Below, piece by piece: positions 4,922 through 6,570 of a DNA stretch of 6,570 bases. Location of the stretch: positions 1-6,570 of the forward strand of contig JAZLLX010000092.1 of NCBI GenBank assembly GCA_045598345.1, read 5' to 3'. The notes under the pieces are model-generated. The model was not told the origin of the DNA, did no database searches, and worked only from the letters and a program-made list of their open reading frames with translations. The stretch is from Phascolarctobacterium_B sp045598345 (GTDB lineage: Bacteria; Bacillota; Negativicutes; Acidaminococcales; Acidaminococcaceae). Positions within the stretch are counted from its first letter, which is position 1. Every line of letters starts with the position of its first letter. Made by a program: the position numbers and the translations under genes.

Positions 4922-5674
4922 TTGGCGGAAGATAAGCAAAGCCTTATTAATCGCAACAAGATGATATTGGTAGGATTATACCTTTCAAAATTTGACAAAT
5001 TAGGTCTTAAGAAATTGGGATTTTCATCTTTTCAAGAAGCATTTAATGTTTTGGGTTATGCTTTGAATGGGAACCCTGCAAGTATTAAAAATTACAGGGA
5101 CGAATTTGATCCATATTTTGACAACAACAGGCAAGGATGGCATAAGCGTGGACTACGTAACTATTGTAAAGTTATTATGGATTATGCCAATGAATATGAT
5201 TTTGAAAAATTTTCTGATATTATTTCCAGTTATCTTGTAAAAAATTACCGAATTAAAATTGAGATAAATTCTATTCTGAATGAAAAAATAGAAGATACGT
5301 ATGTTAAAAGAATATCCACAGGATTGGCTGCGGAAAATTTCTTTATAAAAAATTATTATAAAATTGAAGATTTTAAAAATTTCGCTTTGCAGGATACTCG
5401 TTCTTTAGGGTGTGGTTTTGACTTTAAACTAAATTATGAGCAACAATTTTATTGTATTGAAGTGAAAGGTATAAATGAAAAAGTAGGTAATTTCCTAATG
5501 ACAGAAAAAGAATATAAAGTTGCCAAGGCCTTGAGAAAAAATTATTGTCTTTATATTGTAACCAATTTTAAGGAAAGCCCGGTTGAAAAATTTTACTTTG
5601 ATCCGTTGGTTAATTTTAACTTGAAGGAAATTCATAAGGTTGTAGAACAAATTTCTTATCAAGGTGGTATTTAA
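4922..5674 (+). CDS. DUF3883-type PD-(D/E)XK nuclease with N-terminal helical domain, putative restriction endonuclease
   Basis: This 250-residue protein starts at TTG, supported by the ribosome binding site at 4907-4916. Residues 12-105 form a probable all-helical domain (ILVGLYLSKFDK, LGFSSFQEAFNVLG, SIKNYRDEFDPYFDN, GWHKRGLR) of a type seen at the N-terminus of some restriction endonucleases, perhaps for DNA binding. Residues 132-220 match DUF3883 and have PD-(D/E)XK nuclease features: TGLAAENFF with E138, DTRSLGCGFDF with D167, YCIEVKG with E180 and K182, then LMTEKEYKVAKALRKNYCLYIVTN. All expected catalytic positions are present, so it may be active. It sits 118 nt after vsr, and its TAA is followed at once by an ATG. 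I infer a restriction or antiphage nuclease that once belonged to a cytosine-methylation R-M operon; its target is unknown. It is AT-rich and probably acquired by transfer. Confidence 0.82.
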   Translation: MAEDKQSLINRNKMILVGLYLSKFDKLGLKKLGFSSFQEAFNVLGYALNGNPASIKNYRDEFDPYFDNNRQGWHKRGLRNYCKVIMDYANEYDFEKFSDIISSYLVKNYRIKIEINSILNEKIEDTYVKRISTGLAAENFFIKNYYKIEDFKNFALQDTRSLGCGFDFKLNYEQQFYCIEVKGINEKVGNFLMTEKEYKVAKALRKNYCLYIVTNFKESPVEKFYFDPLVNFNLKEIHKVVEQISYQGGI

Positions 5675-5740
5675 ATGTTTATATACAGCGTAAAAAGCAA
5701 TGCAATATTTGTGAAATCATTGGTAAAAGATTATCTTTAA
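5675..5740 (+). pseudogene. Short 21-codon frame, probable broken 5' end of the restriction endonuclease gene
   Basis: ATG 5675 directly follows the TAA of the DUF3883 gene and has AAGGTGG (5661-5667) 7 nt upstream, which is what a real downstream operon gene would show. The frame ends after 21 codons (TAA 5738-5740). The restriction-enzyme fragment resumes 11 nt later in a different frame. The likeliest reading is the original N-terminus of that enzyme, separated from the rest by a deletion. An independent small peptide cannot be excluded. Confidence 0.4.
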
Positions 5741-5751
5741 ATTAAGAAAGT

Positions 5752-6276
5752 TTGGTGGACTGTCAAAATATTTCTGTCAAGTTAGTCAGTAAGCCAGAAG
5801 GATTTAATCAAATAGACAGAGGATGGGTAGATAAGTATGGGGAACTATGGGATATTCCTGACAAAGTCCGTATGATACTAAAATATTATACAGGGGAAAT
5901 TTTACCATACAAAAAAGCAACTAAAGACAGCAGGAGAATGTTTTTGACGGAAATGACAGAAGAAGAACAATGTTCGGTGGTTAAGTGGATAGATGATAAC
6001 AAATGTTTGATTGCTAATGATATTCTCAAAGGCAGAGGAAAATTTAGTGCTGAATGGATGTTGGTTACACAAAAGGTTGGCACAACATTAAAGTGGGCGT
6101 TAAAACCCATCAATGAGGTTGTTAATTTCTATTTGCAAGGCGGTGTAATTATCAGTCAACGGGGTAACATACATTTGGGAAGAATTACTATCCAACGCAA
6201 GGGCGGCGATGGCGGACGTGATACAGCGAAACAACTTCAATTTAAGATAAATCCGATTGAATTGTTTGATTTGTAA
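5752..6276 (+). CDS. C-terminal part of a type II restriction endonuclease, likely 5'-truncated
   Basis: The frame has 174 residues from TTG 5752 (or GTG 5755), with an in-frame TAA at 5743 and no good ribosome binding site. It resembles the C-terminal two thirds of a family of type II restriction endonucleases: NISVKLVSKPEGFNQIDRGW (6-25), KYGELWDIPD, LKYYTGE, DILKGRGKFSAEWMLV (90-105), LKPINEVVNFY, then RGNIHLGRITIQRKGGDGGR and TAKQLQFKINPIELFDL at the end. The opening SVK (8-10) looks like the ExK-type strand of a PD-(D/E)XK core, whose preceding Asp strand would have been upstream and is missing. Q148-R-K150 is a second motif that could matter for catalysis. With the 21-codon frame just upstream, this looks like a gene inactivated by deletion rather than a short intact one. 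I cannot name the recognition sequence or subfamily with certainty. Confidence 0.65.
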   Translation: MVDCQNISVKLVSKPEGFNQIDRGWVDKYGELWDIPDKVRMILKYYTGEILPYKKATKDSRRMFLTEMTEEEQCSVVKWIDDNKCLIANDILKGRGKFSAEWMLVTQKVGTTLKWALKPINEVVNFYLQGGVIISQRGNIHLGRITIQRKGGDGGRDTAKQLQFKINPIELFDL

Positions 6277-6305
6277 AAATTATAAGTAAAAAAAAGTGGT
6301 TAAAT

Positions 6306-6412
6306 GTTCCGGTGATTATAGCAGAAAGGTTCGTAGGGGCAGGTTTGTAACCTGCCCGAAGAAAGGACGATAAGAGAAGAAAGTACGGGCGGGTTTGAAA
6401 CCCGCACCCTAC
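6306..6412. repeat. Two related GC-rich hairpins after the restriction-enzyme gene
   Basis: A variant of the boundary motif (GTTCCGGTGATTAT, 6306-6319) is followed by GGGCAGGTT-TGT-AACCTGCCC (6337-6357) and GCGGGTTT-G-AAACCCGC (6389-6405). The second has outer GTA/TAC and GGG/CCC pairs reaching 6412. The two hairpins share their GGTTTG...AACC core and look like members of one family. Neither has a T-tract, so they are not clear terminators. Confidence 0.75.
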
Positions 6413-6465
6413 GGGGGAAGTTGTAAGTTAGAAGTTTATGAATGCTACGCATAATGCAAAAACTC

Positions 6466-6507
6466 CCACCGCAAGCGGTCCCCCCTCTTTAAGAAAGAGG
6501 GAAAGAA
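6466..6507. repeat. Adjacent small hairpins leading into repeat copy C
   Basis: ACCGC-AA-GCGGT (6468-6479) is followed by CCCTCTTT-AAG-AAAGAGGG (6483-6501). They belong to the mosaic of interspersed hairpins that fills the noncoding DNA from 6277 to the end of the window, where I see no gene. Confidence 0.6.
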
Positions 6508-6570
6508 GTTCGCTTTCAGCGGACGAGTTTTCTGCGTAATCCGCACCCCCAGTCGCCTTTCTATGTTCCT
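6508..6570 (+). repeat. Start of a third long-repeat copy (copy C), cut by the window end
   Basis: These 63 nt match 3753-3815: the GTTCGC/GCGGAC hairpin, then the 31-nt block (6527-6557) also found at 640-670 and 3772-3802, then CTTTCTATGTTCCT. The repeat presumably continues beyond the window and closes the vsr-DUF3883-REase interval as copy B closes the previous one. Confidence 0.75.

Noticed and set aside
4408..4922. Several minus-strand frames opposite vsr and the following gap
   Set aside because: They are antisense shadows of vsr, which has clear family motifs on the plus strand, and have no plausible domain.
5886..6113. 75-codon minus-strand frame opposite the restriction-enzyme fragment
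   Set aside because: The plus strand carries recognisable conserved motifs over the same stretch; this is an antisense shadow.

Overview
The window opens on the last 44 codons of rpsR (ribosomal protein bS18) with its terminator. It then runs into about 6.4 kb of accessory DNA that looks like a restriction/defence island inserted or accumulated next to a core ribosomal operon. The rpsR end is GC-rich (about 60 % in the first 60 bases), while the island genes are AT-rich. Translation signals (AAGGAG- and GGGAGGTGAT-type ribosome binding sites, a well-supported TTG start, extended -10 promoters) suggest a Bacillota-type bacterium. The bS18 tail and the style of the intergenic repeats made me think of Negativicutes, but that is a guess from memory.

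Layout. (1) 2-136: rpsR end and terminator. (2) 137-1144: about 1 kb without genes, made of interspersed repeats, including a 59-nt direct repeat, a GC-rich palindromic element, a recurring GTTCCTGTGATTAG motif and a roughly 500-nt structured repeat (copy A, 640-1144). (3) 1144-2472, minus strand: a fragment of a phage or conjugative-element polyvalent protein, with a PBECR-type nuclease/toxin-like domain and a HESGH zincin motif. It is cut off at its 3' end exactly where copy A ends. (4) 2692-3630, plus strand: an apparently intact three-domain protein, HARE-HTH + GIY-YIG (T5orf172/MUG113 type) + RAMA-like, with its own extended -10 promoter and terminator. It is a good candidate for a modification-dependent restriction nuclease. 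(5) 3712-4261: repeat DNA again, including copy B of the long repeat. (6) 4399-6276, plus strand: a vsr-type mismatch endonuclease, a DUF3883 PD-(D/E)XK nuclease with an N-terminal helical domain, and the C-terminal part of a type II restriction endonuclease. (7) 6277-6570: repeats again; the start of a third copy of the long repeat runs off the window.

How it fits together. The long repeat punctuates the island, so that each interval between copies holds one group of defence genes: polyvalent fragment + HARE/GIY-YIG/RAMA between A and B, and vsr + DUF3883 + REase fragment between B and C. The vsr group looks like a decayed cytosine-methylation restriction-modification operon. Vsr normally accompanies a C5-methyltransferase, but none is present. 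The 118-nt gap where one might be expected (between vsr and the DUF3883 gene) holds only short same-frame peptides that could be its two ends. The restriction endonuclease also seems to have lost its N-terminal part. The two nuclease genes that look intact (HARE/GIY-YIG/RAMA and DUF3883) are types that can work without a cognate methyltransferase in this window. Domain calls are from recognition of sequence patterns by eye; no searches were run.
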